From: Flavobacterium cerinum
GTDB taxonomy: Bacteria > Bacteroidota > Bacteroidia > Flavobacteriales > Flavobacteriaceae
Assembly (NCBI RefSeq): GCF_004028155.1
Contig: NZ_SBII01000004.1
Coordinates: 124,001 to 188,000 of the forward strand
Direction: 5' to 3'
DNA length: 64,000 nucleotides
Shown here: piece by piece, positions 50,439-59,308 of the stretch
Layout of the letters: every line of letters starts with the position of its first letter
Position numbering within the stretch: position 1 is the stretch's first letter
The notes under the pieces: model-generated
The model's database searches: none
What the model was told of the DNA's origin: nothing
Seen by the model: only the letters and a program-made list of their open reading frames with translations
Program-made: the position numbers and the translations under genes

Positions 50439-51297
50439 AGGTTATATTATCAAAGGTTACTACCTCAAAATATCCACTTACAGGTATAACAGCTATTGTG
50501 ATCTGCTCAGCATCCCCATAACCGTTGGTGTCCGGGTTTATCCATGCGCTCTCAGCGTTTAATATGGTTGCATCAATTACACCAGGTACAACCTGTAATC
50601 TATCAACCAACGCGCTTAACCTAAGTTCCCCGTTAAATGGCAGCTCTTTCATATATTTGGCTATAGCATCATTTACAGGATAGTTACCGTTCAGAATACT
50701 CTGCCCGGATGCGCTTAGTACAAGAGCATCCCTTTTAATTTCTATAGTCAGGTAAAGCCTATCAGGGAGATAGTTTATAATGTTTACCGTTACACCTGCA
50801 AATTTCACCTCATTGATGTAAGCCTCTAAAGCTTCCTTTTGTTCAGGTTGAATAGGCTCAAGTTTACCGTTGTTTTCGCCTGCCACTTTAATAATTACCC
50901 TGCTGCTTAAAGTAGCCTGGTCAACTGCAGCATATTTTACAATTTTAGCAGCTTCAATTTGTTCTGTAGTAGCTCCTGCAGTATTAAAGTAATCCTGATC
51001 TATAACCAATGAAAACCCCCACAAGAACCTAAGAGCCATTGTTCGATACCAAGGCAATGTGCCCGCTTTTTGATTGGCAAGCTTTTCGTTTACTTCTTTA
51101 GTGTGTTGGTCAAAGAATTGTTCATGTACCCGATGTGCAAATGAGATAATATCAAACCAAAGGTTTTCAAGGCTCAACAAACTAAAATGAACCTCAAAAG
51201 AACCACCCACAGGAAAGCCGTAAACCATAGAGAATATGGCATTAGCCATAAATGCTTTTGTAATTTCCTGTTTAATTTCCGCCTGTGTCCTTGCCAT
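50428..51297 (-). CDS. Baseplate wedge protein, gpJ-like
   Basis: 289 residues. It has an N-terminal helical region (about 1-120), then LSSRVIIKVAGENNGKLEPIQPEQKEALEAYINEVKFAGVTVNIINYLPDRLYLTIEIKRD, followed by VNDAIAKYMKELPFNGELRLSALVDRLQVVPGVIDATILNAE. The alternating strand-helix pattern and the position after the gp25-like and LysM-like genes match baseplate J-type proteins of contractile tails. The next gene overlaps its 3' end by 11 bases. Confidence 0.7.
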   Translation of the reverse strand: MARTQAEIKQEITKAFMANAIFSMVYGFPVGGSFEVHFSLLSLENLWFDIISFAHRVHEQFFDQHTKEVNEKLANQKAGTLPWYRTMALRFLWGFSLVIDQDYFNTAGATTEQIEAAKIVKYAAVDQATLSSRVIIKVAGENNGKLEPIQPEQKEALEAYINEVKFAGVTVNIINYLPDRLYLTIEIKRDALVLSASGQSILNGNYPVNDAIAKYMKELPFNGELRLSALVDRLQVVPGVIDATILNAESAWINPDTNGYGDAEQITIAVIPVSGYFEVVTFDNITYVV

Positions 51298-51298
51298 A

Positions 51299-51583
51299 TT
51301 AACTAACTTTAAAAGTGGTCCCTATTTGCATGTAACCAATTCCGCTAGGCGGAGCTACTACGCTATTATCTGTTATCATTGTTGCAGGTTCATTTAATCC
51401 TGACCAAATGGCTATAACAGCTTTATTTGTTACTGTTGTAGCGAGAATTTCATCACCAATAGCCAAATCATCTGTTAAGCTGGAGTCATTGGCTAATGAC
51501 ATATCAAAAGAATTTTCTATACTACCGGTCAGCTCTAAAACTTTATCAAAGAATGACTGACCCTGTTTAACTATTTTATTCAT
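51299..51583 (-). CDS. LysM-like tail protein (gpX-type)
   Basis: About 94 residues starting at MNKIVKQGQSFFDKVLELTGSIENSFDMSLANDSSLTDDLAIGDEIL. The VKQGQSF..VLELTGSIENSFDMSLANDSSLTDDLAIGDEI pattern is the phage LysM-like module that binds peptidoglycan or connects tail parts. The C-terminal half is a beta segment. It overlaps the gp25-like gene by eight bases. Confidence 0.7.
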   Translation of the reverse strand: MNKIVKQGQSFFDKVLELTGSIENSFDMSLANDSSLTDDLAIGDEILATTVTNKAVIAIWSGLNEPATMITDNSVVAPPSGIGYMQIGTTFKVS

Positions 51584-51914
51584 AATCAGCAATTATTCTG
51601 ATTGGCTTATTCTCGTATAAATCCAATTCTGTTACCCTTAACCCGTCCTTTGCGAAATGCTCTCTTATGCGATGCCTGTATTCTAAATAGTCTTCACTAA
51701 ACTGTATATCGCCTAAACCAACACCGATATCAGGGCGGTGCTTAAAGTCACCCGGATGTGCAATTAATATCAAAGCTTTATTTTGCTCTAAAGTGTCACC
51801 AATTACCAGCCCCGAAATAATTTTACCTGAAGCATCATATACAGTGTTGACCTTTAAATCAAGCACATTACCTGCATCGTTATTGTCAATTAGCTGTATT
51901 CCTGTTTTTTTCAT
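51576..51914 (-). CDS. Baseplate wedge protein, gp25/gpW-like
   Basis: 112 residues. DTLEQNKALILIAHPGDFKHRPDIGVGLGDIQFSEDYLEYRHRIREHFAKDGLRVTELDL has the order of a gp25-like lysozyme-related wedge: 'Q...LIL...G....P..G.GL...' then a helical linker and a C-terminal strand. In contractile phages it joins the hub and the tail tube initiation complex. It overlaps the 51914 neighbour by one base. Confidence 0.7.
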   Translation of the reverse strand: MKKTGIQLIDNNDAGNVLDLKVNTVYDASGKIISGLVIGDTLEQNKALILIAHPGDFKHRPDIGVGLGDIQFSEDYLEYRHRIREHFAKDGLRVTELDLYENKPIRIIADYE

Positions 51915-52123
51915 TATTCCAATGTTCCTTCAAAAGTTCCTGTTACTGGTCCGTTTGGAGCTGCAAGACCTCCGACATATTTTATCACAGCTGTTTTTAC
52001 ATATTTTTCCATCATCATGGAAAAGCGATGAGCATACTCATTATCCGAGATCTCTGTCTTTTCTCTCATGTCCAGCATGAGGTTAATAAAGTCCGTTTCT
52101 AATCCTGGTGTATCAAGTGCCAT
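51914..52123 (-). CDS. Small phage protein of unknown function (69 aa)
   Basis: 69 residues, with helix-forming LETDFINLMLDMREKTEISDNEYAHRFSMMMEKYVKTAVIKYVGGLAAPNG and a C-terminal short strand. No family is recognised. It shares one base with the gp25-like gene and is six bases from the spike gene, so it is translated with the baseplate set. Confidence 0.6.
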   Translation of the reverse strand: MALDTPGLETDFINLMLDMREKTEISDNEYAHRFSMMMEKYVKTAVIKYVGGLAAPNGPVTGTFEGTLE

Positions 52124-52129
52124 TTAATC

Positions 52130-52630
52130 TTATTTTAAAAGCTTATTAAACTTGGTTTCCCATTGCTCTATCGCTAAAATTGTGTTAGGCAATGGCGTTC
52201 CGCTTGGCCCCTGAGGGGTACTTACTTTTAGCTGTTTTAATAATGCAGCCTGATCGGTAAAAATGTCTTTAAGACTTACCTCGCTATTTTTTATCGATAC
52301 CTTATTATCAGCACTGTCAAAGAGAACAACCAAACCACCCTGCTTAATTTCAATTTTATGAACCTGGTCAGCCTTTAATATGGTCAGGTCATCGAGTGTG
52401 CCGTCACCACTGATCAGTAATACATCTGTACCGATTTTTGGAGTTATAAGCATATAATCACCACTATCGCTTATTGCTACTTTTAGTCGCACGTCAGGCA
52501 GCTCCAAGCCACTTATCAGCTTTACCGAACATGTTTGCCCGTTTGTCGCCGTCACAATCCCACGAATGGGATGATTTGGATTAGCGCCTACAACTTCACG
52601 CAATTTTTGTTTTATATCAGCTGGTGTCAT
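52130..52630 (-). CDS. Baseplate spike/gpV-like protein
   Basis: 166 residues. An OB-fold-like N-terminal half (about 15-100, HPIRGIVTATNGQTCSVKLISGLELPDVRLKVAISDSGDYMLITPKIGTDVLLISGDG) is followed by a repeated beta stretch (about 100-135, KIEIKQGGLVVLFDSADNKVSIKN) typical of spike beta-helices and a helical tail. This fits the membrane-piercing spike of a contractile tail (Mu gp45/P2 gpV type). It overlaps the hub gene by one base. Confidence 0.72.
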   Translation of the reverse strand: MTPADIKQKLREVVGANPNHPIRGIVTATNGQTCSVKLISGLELPDVRLKVAISDSGDYMLITPKIGTDVLLISGDGTLDDLTILKADQVHKIEIKQGGLVVLFDSADNKVSIKNSEVSLKDIFTDQAALLKQLKVSTPQGPSGTPLPNTILAIEQWETKFNKLLK

Positions 52631-53607
52631 TAACTCAATTTTATACCGGGCGTTACTGTCCTGATACCTCCTGAAGGACTAAAGGCAGTTTTCACAGAAA
52701 CAACATAGTACCGGCCAGTTTTATACTCGTAATCATAATCCTCAATTTCTGCTGTGTATGTAGGTCTTACAACTGGTATAAGCCATGTATCAAAAGAACC
52801 TGCGTAACCGTCAAAACTGTTTTTCTTTAAAGCGGATTCTGCTATTTTCAGCATATCGGCTTTACTCATTGGCCCAACCTTCAATGTGGTTTTATCGCCA
52901 CCGGTTGCACCGGTTGTTACGCTTGTAACTTTACCATTCAGGTCAGTGCTTTCAACTGTTATTTCAATTTTTTTATCAACAGCCCGTTTGTATTCAAGCG
53001 ATGATTGTTCTACATTCAAATGCAGATTATATTTTGTTTCACCGCCTTTTTCAATGTAAGGCGGGTGTATATGCAGTACCTTTTTAGCCGTATCAAAATA
53101 GATATTGGCCTTTGTCTCTTCCTGCAATTTTTTCAGTACATCGTAGGCTGTAGCCTGGTGTATTGTAAATTTTTCATAGTTGATATCGTAATCACAGCTT
53201 ACAGTGAATGAAGCATCAATTTGAGAAACGAGTGATTGAGCAATTTTTTTAATGCTTGTAGGCTTCATTACTACATCTTTAACCGTTTTTCTAAAGAGGT
53301 ATAAGGCATCTTCGCAAAGTATCTTTAGAGTACTGTCATTAGTCCTTATATCCTGCACATAGCCAGTAAACTCAGTTTCTAGGTTTCCATCATAACCCAA
53401 TCTTATTATTACCTCAGAACCACGACCAATTTTACTTTCAATATCTTTTAAAATGACCTCATTCATAAATGCCTCAGGCAATACAATTGTAGCTACATCA
53501 GCAAGATTATCAACACTGCAATCAATTTCACATTCGGCCAGTGTAAGCAGCCTACGTTCTACACCATCGGTATAAAAAAATATTTCCCAATCCATGTCAA
53601 AATACAT
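52630..53607 (-). CDS. Baseplate hub protein, gpD-like (late control)
   Basis: 325 residues. DGVERRLLTLAECEIDCSVDNLADVATIVLPEAF, GRGSEVIIRLGYDGNLETEFTGYVQDI, and KIAQSLVSQIDASFTVSCDYD then ATAYDVLKKLQEETKANIYFDTAKKVLHIHPPY are the beta-hub motifs of the P2 gpD/Mu gp44 family. The C-terminal SADMLKIAESALKKNSFDGYAGSFDTWL region completes it. It caps the tail tube and joins the spike. Confidence 0.78.
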   Translation of the reverse strand: MYFDMDWEIFFYTDGVERRLLTLAECEIDCSVDNLADVATIVLPEAFMNEVILKDIESKIGRGSEVIIRLGYDGNLETEFTGYVQDIRTNDSTLKILCEDALYLFRKTVKDVVMKPTSIKKIAQSLVSQIDASFTVSCDYDINYEKFTIHQATAYDVLKKLQEETKANIYFDTAKKVLHIHPPYIEKGGETKYNLHLNVEQSSLEYKRAVDKKIEITVESTDLNGKVTSVTTGATGGDKTTLKVGPMSKADMLKIAESALKKNSFDGYAGSFDTWLIPVVRPTYTAEIEDYDYEYKTGRYYVVSVKTAFSPSGGIRTVTPGIKLS

Positions 53608-53608
53608 A

Positions 53609-54277
53609 TCACGTAAGAATTAGGTTATAGCTAAAATCTGAGTATGCCTTTATGTCGTAAGCCTGTACGTTTTCGCCTTTGGTAAAAGGAAAATTAAAAT
53701 CCTCAATGGCTATTCTTTGAATGCCTAACAGTTCTAATGGCGGGCTGCTAACCATAACAACCTGTGCATGCGTTAAAACCTGTCTCAGCTTTTCAAAATC
53801 GGCTTTCGGAAAACAGTCTTCAAAATTTCCATGTATAAGCGATCCGATCAATACACCTGTAATAGTTATTTCGTAATCGCCTTCATTCCAACGCTCCTTT
53901 ACACTCCCTTTACGAGGTTGTATTCCTGGTATCTCTTTCCACTTTGCAACATTCCTGCGTATCAGTGTATTTTTACCGCTTATTGATATCATTGTTTCAT
54001 AAGGAAGCAAAAACCACGTATTACCTTCATCAATAGAAAATGACAAAGGGAAAAATTGTTTTTCCGCTGGAGTCGGTGCATCAGCCCTGCCAAGATTGTC
54101 AGATAGATCGCTTTCTACTTTGGCAACATTAACAGTATTTTTAAATGGTATAAAAGGCAGAACCGGCAAAACATGCTTTTGAAGCTCATTTTGTATAATG
54201 CTTAATCTTGGTATGGTTTTTACAAGACCATTCCCAACTAAAGCCGCGAATAATAGATCGTTTTCGTTAAATGCCAT
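53609..54277 (-). CDS. DUF6046-like phage tail protein
   Basis: 222 residues. The pattern FFPLSFSIDEGNTWFLLPYETMISISGKNTLIRRNVAKWKEIPGIQPRKGSVKERWNEGDYEITITGVLIG matches a family I know as DUF6046 from Bacteroidota contractile phages. It sits between the tape measure and the hub, as expected for a protein terminating the tube or joining baseplate to tube. There is one base between it and the hub gene, and two to the tape-measure gene. Confidence 0.65.
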   Translation of the reverse strand: MAFNENDLLFAALVGNGLVKTIPRLSIIQNELQKHVLPVLPFIPFKNTVNVAKVESDLSDNLGRADAPTPAEKQFFPLSFSIDEGNTWFLLPYETMISISGKNTLIRRNVAKWKEIPGIQPRKGSVKERWNEGDYEITITGVLIGSLIHGNFEDCFPKADFEKLRQVLTHAQVVMVSSPPLELLGIQRIAIEDFNFPFTKGENVQAYDIKAYSDFSYNLILT

Positions 54278-54279
54278 AA

Positions 54280-56292
54280 TTAATTTGATGCTGTTGTTGA
54301 CATGGCCAGTAACCTACCTAATGCATCAGCTACCTGCGTTTCCATTTGTTGAGCACTGTCTTTAAAATCACTACCCTTAATATTCAACACGCCCACCAAA
54401 TCTTTTAAATTGATGGTTATGTAGTTATGTTTTGTGCCACCGGTGGCAATAGCCTGATTGGTTTTTGTTTTTTCTGAACTGGCAGCGCCACCGCCTCCCG
54501 AATTAGCTGTTTTGGCAATACCTGGTATTGCCGGGTCGCTAATGCCTGCCTCTTCTTTTGGTTTCATCTTAATAGAGTTAGCAGCAAGGGCAAATTCATT
54601 TGCACCTTGTACAGCAAGATCAGCCACTTTTTTAGCGCCATCGGTTATTGCTTTTTTTCGGGCTTCTGTATCGGCATGTATTTTGGCTAACATTCGGTTA
54701 TTATCGGCTTCATCGCCAATACCCATTGAATTTTTAAATTCATACCAACCCTCTTTGATCATGTTGATACCAATCATAATACCGTTAACCATCGTACTGA
54801 AATACAGCTTAACCCCTTCCACATAAGCCTGAAAAATAAGTTTTGCGCCTTTTACGGTATGGTCCCATGCTTCACCCCAACCTTCTGTTACAGATGCCAC
54901 CCAAACAATAGCTGCTATTAAAGCCATAACACCAAGCACGATAAGCACAATTGGATTCATTGCCATAACAACATTAAAAGCGCCTTGTACACCCGTCCAT
55001 ATAGAAGTGGCACCAGCAACAATACCAGTCCATAATGCCTGAAGCTTGGTTGCACTGGTTAAAGTCGAAAATACTTTACCTGCACCACTGATAACCGGTA
55101 ACAGGTTTCCAAAATCACTTGCAGTTTTACCAATAACACTTGCATAGCCAATAAGACCGTTAGTGCCGTTAAAAATGGATATTTTAAAATCATCGATTTG
55201 CGCCTGAAGCCTTTTGTTTTTCTCCATTGGGCTTTCCATTATAATGGCAGCCTGGTCATAGGCAGCATTTGTATCTGTAATAGCTGCAGTCAGTCTTCGT
55301 TGTTCATCAATGCCACTTATCAATGCCAATGCAGCATTGCTGTTTTCGGTTCCAAAAAGCTTTGTGATCAGTGCGCTGTCTCCCATTATCTTTTTTAATG
55401 GTGTAAGCCTGTCAGCAAGTGATAAAGATTTATCACCAAGCGTATTAATATTTACACCCGCTTTTGCTAACTCTGCCTGAACATCTTTAGGTAAAAAACG
55501 TCCTTCGGATAGTTTGGCTAACGTATTACGTAAAGCCACACCGCCTTCACTTCCTTTTTTACCGGCTTTATCCAAAACCTGTATTGATGCTGCCGTTTCT
55601 TCAAATGATACTTTGGCCGCATTCGCTGCCATACCGCTTTGCTCCAATGCTGCCTGCTGTGCCGGTAGCTCTGCCGAACCTTCGCCCGCAGCTGCCGCCA
55701 TTGTATTCATCATTTTTGCCATTTCGGCACTGGCCTGCACAGGGTCTTCAAGACTAACCCCGTATTGGTTCATTGCCGTGGTAAGCAAATTAGCAGCGCC
55801 TACCTGGTCATTTTTCATTAATTTAGAAGTGACAGCAACGCTTTTACCCATTGCATCAAGTGCTGTTGGGAATTTTGCGATCTCAGGGGATAGCTGGCCA
55901 AGGATAAGTTTAAAAGATTCTGCACCTCCAGCAGCTCCAAGTGCAAACTCTTTACCCGTAGCACGGGCATAACCTTCAATCTCTTTTAGTTTTGCACCTG
56001 CCACGCCCGTCATTGCGCTTAATTCAAACATATTAGAACTCAAATCCATACCGGGCTGGTTCAGGGTTTCAATACCCGCAGCTGTGCGATCAATTTGGTT
56101 TAAAATAGAATCAAGCTTAATGGTTTTGATATCATTTCGCATATGGTTAAAAGCAGCTGTAAAACTTTTATCCATATGTGTTGCACCGGTATCAACCTTA
56201 ACAACCGATGCATGAAGCTTACCCATATCAGCGGCAACGCTCTTTGCATCGGATGTGATTTTAAAAATATAGTTGAATAGTGTATTAGACAT
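54280..56292 (-). CDS. Tail tape measure protein
   Basis: 670 residues. Features seen: an N-terminal helical region with MDLSSNMFELSAMTGVAGAKLKEIEGYARATGKEFALGAAGGAESFKLI (TP901-type core), GSEGGVALRNTLAKLSEGRFLPKDVQAEL, long Ala-rich helices, and a hydrophobic stretch (about 430-475, WTGIVAGATSIWTGVQGAFNVVMAMNPIVLIVLGVMALIAAIVWVA). It determines tail length and is ejected with the DNA. The start at 56292 overlaps none of the chaperone extension (which ends at 56295). Confidence 0.88.
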   Translation of the reverse strand: MSNTLFNYIFKITSDAKSVAADMGKLHASVVKVDTGATHMDKSFTAAFNHMRNDIKTIKLDSILNQIDRTAAGIETLNQPGMDLSSNMFELSAMTGVAGAKLKEIEGYARATGKEFALGAAGGAESFKLILGQLSPEIAKFPTALDAMGKSVAVTSKLMKNDQVGAANLLTTAMNQYGVSLEDPVQASAEMAKMMNTMAAAAGEGSAELPAQQAALEQSGMAANAAKVSFEETAASIQVLDKAGKKGSEGGVALRNTLAKLSEGRFLPKDVQAELAKAGVNINTLGDKSLSLADRLTPLKKIMGDSALITKLFGTENSNAALALISGIDEQRRLTAAITDTNAAYDQAAIIMESPMEKNKRLQAQIDDFKISIFNGTNGLIGYASVIGKTASDFGNLLPVISGAGKVFSTLTSATKLQALWTGIVAGATSIWTGVQGAFNVVMAMNPIVLIVLGVMALIAAIVWVASVTEGWGEAWDHTVKGAKLIFQAYVEGVKLYFSTMVNGIMIGINMIKEGWYEFKNSMGIGDEADNNRMLAKIHADTEARKKAITDGAKKVADLAVQGANEFALAANSIKMKPKEEAGISDPAIPGIAKTANSGGGGAASSEKTKTNQAIATGGTKHNYITINLKDLVGVLNIKGSDFKDSAQQMETQVADALGRLLAMSTTASN

Positions 56293-56294
56293 TT

Positions 56295-56767
56295 CTATTT
56301 ACCAGTTTCAAGTTTTCGGATATATTCCAGTTCTTTTATTTTTGCAGACCACTCAGCATCACTAAGGCTGTCAGGGTCATCAATACGGAAATAGTAACGC
56401 AGTTGCGCGTTACTAATCCGTATAAAATCATCCGGGTCTACTACCGCAGCCTTTAAAGCTTTTCCAGTGTGGCTTCCTGTGCTTTTACGATTTCAGCCAG
56501 TTTTTTACCTGCCGAAAGGAATAGATCATCATTAGTTTGAAATTCAAGATCGCCACCAAGCCAACAGTTTTTAATGATGCTTTCATTAAACTTAAGAGCA
56601 TCTTTTTCGCCTGCTATTGAAGCAAAGCTTAATTCTTTTCTGCCGGGCTTTCTCAGGATACAGCTTTTGGTTCCGCATTCAGATGTTATTCTGAAAATGT
56701 CACCATGTTGTGCTTTCCATCCGTCAATATCTGCCTGTGTAGGCTTAGTAATATTTGCTTTTTCCAT
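56295..56767 (-). CDS. Tail assembly chaperone, long product by -1 frameshift
   Basis: After the short form's Lys codon (AAG, 56459-56461), shifting back one base reads AAA then GCT TTA AAG and continues open for 54 residues (ALKAAVVDPDDFIRISNAQL onward, ending YIRKLETGK) to TAG at 56295-56297, three bases before the tape-measure start. Predicted product 157 residues. The tract GGAAAAG at the shift site resembles the lambda GGGAAAG slip site. In many tailed phages the G-T fusion is required for tail assembly. The shift itself is inferred; the conserved layout supports it. Confidence 0.7.
56453..56767 (-). CDS. Tail assembly chaperone, short (zero-frame) form
   Basis: 104 residues, encoding GWKAQHGDIFRITSECGTKSCILRKPGRKELSFASIAGEKDALKFNESIIKNCWLGGDLEFQTNDD with a predicted helix-strand-helix fold. 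The position between tail tube and tape measure is that of the lambda G/GT type chaperone that holds the tape measure in the growing tail. The zero frame ends with AAG CTT TAA. The same reading continues in the -1 frame (see the longer product). Confidence 0.72.
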   Translation of the reverse strand: MEKANITKPTQADIDGWKAQHGDIFRITSECGTKSCILRKPGRKELSFASIAGEKDALKFNESIIKNCWLGGDLEFQTNDDLFLSAGKKLAEIVKAQEATLEKL

Positions 56768-56781
56768 TTTTGGATAATAAT

Positions 56782-57192
56782 TTAAACGTTAGGTACTAAT
56801 CTTAAAAAGAGGTATGGAATGGTTACCTCCATGAATTTATCACCTTGCTTCATTCCCATTTCGACTTTACCGAAACGTATGCCTTCCTGCCTGTCAGTTA
56901 CAATGGCATCACCATCGGTTGGATTGCCATAACTTACCAGGGCGTTAGCAAGCAAGTTTCTTATTGTGCCGCCACCGGATGCCCTAAGTGCTAAATAATC
57001 ACTCATAAGCAATACTATTTCACCGGCATACTTTACGTTACCGTATTGGATGCTATGCGGAAAGCGACCTTTGGCATATAGCGCCTCCATTTCAGGGTCT
57101 TCCTCATATTTTACGGCTCTAATGCCTGTCATGTCACGGCCTCCAATCAACAGCGTGATATCAGCCCACTCATATTCTCTTGAATCAAACAT
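56782..57192 (-). CDS. Phage tail tube protein
   Basis: 136 residues, beta-rich (WADITLLIGGRDMTGIRAVKYEEDPEMEALYAKGRFPHSIQYGNVKYAGEIVLLMSDYLAL), with a C-terminal strand KVEMGMKQGDKFMEVTIPYLFLRLVPNV. Position directly after the sheath gene and before the chaperone is the standard place for the tube subunit of contractile tails. It begins one base after the sheath gene ends and is followed by the chaperone start 15 bases on. Confidence 0.72.
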   Translation of the reverse strand: MFDSREYEWADITLLIGGRDMTGIRAVKYEEDPEMEALYAKGRFPHSIQYGNVKYAGEIVLLMSDYLALRASGGGTIRNLLANALVSYGNPTDGDAIVTDRQEGIRFGKVEMGMKQGDKFMEVTIPYLFLRLVPNV

Positions 57193-57193
57193 A

Positions 57194-58426
57194 TTATTCG
57201 GTGGTTATAGGCACAAAGCCCAGTGGTACGTCAATGTATCGGTTATAGCCTTTTGGTAATACCTGAAGCTGCGCCAGTTTCAATGTGGATGTAGACCTTA
57301 CATTATTGGTTAAGTCTACTTTACAGATCACACCTTTGCTTTTAGGGTCGTTCGGGTCATAGCTAAGCTCACCCGCTGTGGTCATTTGCTGAAAAATTGT
57401 TGAGATCACATTATCTTCAATTCCTTTAGCATAAATAGGCGATATGGTTCCATCAGGATTGATAGTATTATCATCCAGTATATATTCCACAAGCACACCA
57501 AAAGCCAGCCTGTAGGCTTTATCAATAACCCTTCTGCCTGTACCATAATGGTAATCATCAGCAATAGGGCACGCTAAAGGGTCATCAGTAAAATAATACC
57601 CTGACTTGGTTGTGTGGGTTCTAAAGGTTACATAGCCTTTATCGTGGATGGCTGTTATATCGTATTCCTCAGCAGGGATATCAAGCACGAATGCATTAAT
57701 ATTGCTTAGAGCACCATCACGAACTTTTGCAGGATTAACCTGAACCTGTGATTTTGCTTTTCTGCCTGCAAGTACACCAATGGCAGCACCTTTGCTGACT
57801 GGTGTGCCAGTGCGCTTTTCGGTATCTCCAATAATTACCTGGCATCGGTTGTAGTCACTTGCCAATAAATCTTTAAGATCAGCTTTAATGCCTGTATAAG
57901 CATACCCCTCAAAAAGGGTATAAAAAGGCGCATATTTCTGATCGGTATAATTTTCAGCAAGCGTTTGTGCTTTTGCCATGGCCAGCCATAAATCACCATC
58001 AATTGCATCAACTATAGTTGGCGTATAAGACCCTGAAGGTGAAAATGCAGTCCATAACATAGTAAGCTTTCCGTTTACTTTATTAAGTAACGTTTCCGCT
58101 GGAGTCGTGCCGGTTGTAACATCAGGTGTAAACCAGTCGCTTACTTTTGTGGTTCTCGCGAGGCCCATAATCCAAAGCTCAGTGCCATCGCCTGCCTCAG
58201 CATAAAACTCTTTTAGAGCTTTATACAAAACATAATTGTCGGTGCTGGGAACAATTCCCAACGCAGCTACATCTACCATACCACGCACCTGATAGGCCGT
58301 GTTAAGTAAAAATGTAGTGCTAACCGTTACGGCACTGGCCAAAAACCCGAATACACCGTCAGGGGTATCAAGCAATTGACCGGATTGGCCGTTTTGAAAT
58401 TGTATATCTACGCGAGGTAATGACAT
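57194..58426 (-). CDS. Tail sheath protein (DUF2586 family)
   Basis: 410 residues. MSLPRVDIQFQNGQSGQLLDTPDGVFGFLASAVTVSTTFLLNTAYQVRGMVDV and the C-terminal KLAQLQVLPKGYNRYIDVPLGFV, with GTELWIMGLA in between, fit the DUF2586 tail sheath family of Bacteroidota contractile phages. Sheath contraction drives the tube through the cell envelope. It shares one base with the preceding gene (stop TAATG-type overlap) and precedes the tube gene. Confidence 0.82.
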   Translation of the reverse strand: MSLPRVDIQFQNGQSGQLLDTPDGVFGFLASAVTVSTTFLLNTAYQVRGMVDVAALGIVPSTDNYVLYKALKEFYAEAGDGTELWIMGLARTTKVSDWFTPDVTTGTTPAETLLNKVNGKLTMLWTAFSPSGSYTPTIVDAIDGDLWLAMAKAQTLAENYTDQKYAPFYTLFEGYAYTGIKADLKDLLASDYNRCQVIIGDTEKRTGTPVSKGAAIGVLAGRKAKSQVQVNPAKVRDGALSNINAFVLDIPAEEYDITAIHDKGYVTFRTHTTKSGYYFTDDPLACPIADDYHYGTGRRVIDKAYRLAFGVLVEYILDDNTINPDGTISPIYAKGIEDNVISTIFQQMTTAGELSYDPNDPKSKGVICKVDLTNNVRSTSTLKLAQLQVLPKGYNRYIDVPLGFVPITTE

Positions 58427-58782
58427 TACTCTTCGTTTTTAAGGATTTCGGCACCATGAACCGGTGTAAGCTCAGCTGTTTTAGCTTCAATAGCTTTTAA
58501 CACGGTACTCCTGGTATCGTTTTTAAATTCGTCAAGTGCTTCAAGTGTTGTAGCAGCTTGTATAAGTTTGATAAGGTCTTCAGCTTTTGCAGGCTTCGCA
58601 TCTTTATCTTTACCCTCTGAAGCAGCAGCCTCAGTGCCTTTTGTAACCGTTTGCACCGATTTATCTTTCAGACTGCGTGCATGAAACTTAGCATCGCCTT
58701 CTTTATAAAAGGTTTCGCCATCACTTGTTTTGTAGTAAACAGATATGGTCGGGTTGCTTTCAAATACTTGGTCTTTTGCCAT
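58426..58782 (-). CDS. Head-tail joining-region protein of unknown function (118 aa)
   Basis: 118 residues. An N-terminal beta stretch (FESNPTISVYYKTSDGETFYKEGDAKFHA) and a C-terminal helical region, joined by an Ala/Lys/Asp/Glu-rich linker (KGTEAAASEGKDKDAKPAKAED). No family is recognised. It precedes the sheath gene with a one-base overlap, where head completion or tail terminator proteins are often found. Confidence 0.55.
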   Translation of the reverse strand: MAKDQVFESNPTISVYYKTSDGETFYKEGDAKFHARSLKDKSVQTVTKGTEAAASEGKDKDAKPAKAEDLIKLIQAATTLEALDEFKNDTRSTVLKAIEAKTAELTPVHGAEILKNEE

Positions 58783-58786
58783 GATA

Positions 58787-59308
58787 TTAGATTTTTGGTT
58801 TAAAATAATTTTTAATGATCTGGAAGATTACGTAAGGGATGGCTAAGCCTCCCAAACATAAAAGAGGGTATATATACCAGGGTATATATGGTTCCCGTAC
58901 GGGTATTGTCTCAGCCTGTTTGGTGTCAGTATCCCGAGTCTTGTAAATTTCAATCAACTCTCTTTGGAGCTGGATTATCATTTCAAGTTCTGCCTGATCA
59001 CAATCAGCAGTTACGGTATTACCCACACGGCTCAATGTGGCTGTTAGATTGTCAAGCTTTTGCTGTATAACATCGCCATCTTTCAAATTGTTAAGATCAG
59101 CTGATACCTGTACTTTTGTACCTGGTAGTTTAATGATACTATCAAAGGGCGTTACTGTCTTTTTAACCCACGTGCTGTCCTTGACAGTTTGTGAGCTCGT
59201 AAAATTGCTCTTTGGAGTTGTGCAGCTTATCATTAACATCGATTGCCCGGCTAATGTGAAAAGGAAAAGGAACCATGCAGAAACAGCAATTAATTTTGCG
59301 TTTTTCAT
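58787..59308 (-). CDS. Unimolecular spanin-like lysis protein
   Basis: 173 residues. N-terminal hydrophobic signal (MKNAKLIAVSAWFLFLFTLAGQSMLMISC) ends with a lipobox-like MISC, so the mature protein would be anchored in the outer membrane. The middle is helical with coiled-coil character (about 75-130). A TM segment near the C-terminus (about 146-168, YIYPLLCLGGLAIPYVIFQIIKN) would sit in the inner membrane. This two-ended anchor is the u-spanin plan. It is next to a DUF5675 gene. Function inferred. Confidence 0.6.
   Translation of the reverse strand: MKNAKLIAVSAWFLFLFTLAGQSMLMISCTTPKSNFTSSQTVKDSTWVKKTVTPFDSIIKLPGTKVQVSADLNNLKDGDVIQQKLDNLTATLSRVGNTVTADCDQAELEMIIQLQRELIEIYKTRDTDTKQAETIPVREPYIPWYIYPLLCLGGLAIPYVIFQIIKNYFKPKI

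Noticed and set aside
54458..55972. Plus-strand frames of 66-152 codons inside the tape-measure gene
   Set aside because: Antisense to an Ala-rich coding gene, which produces long open shadows. No promoter or protein family is visible.
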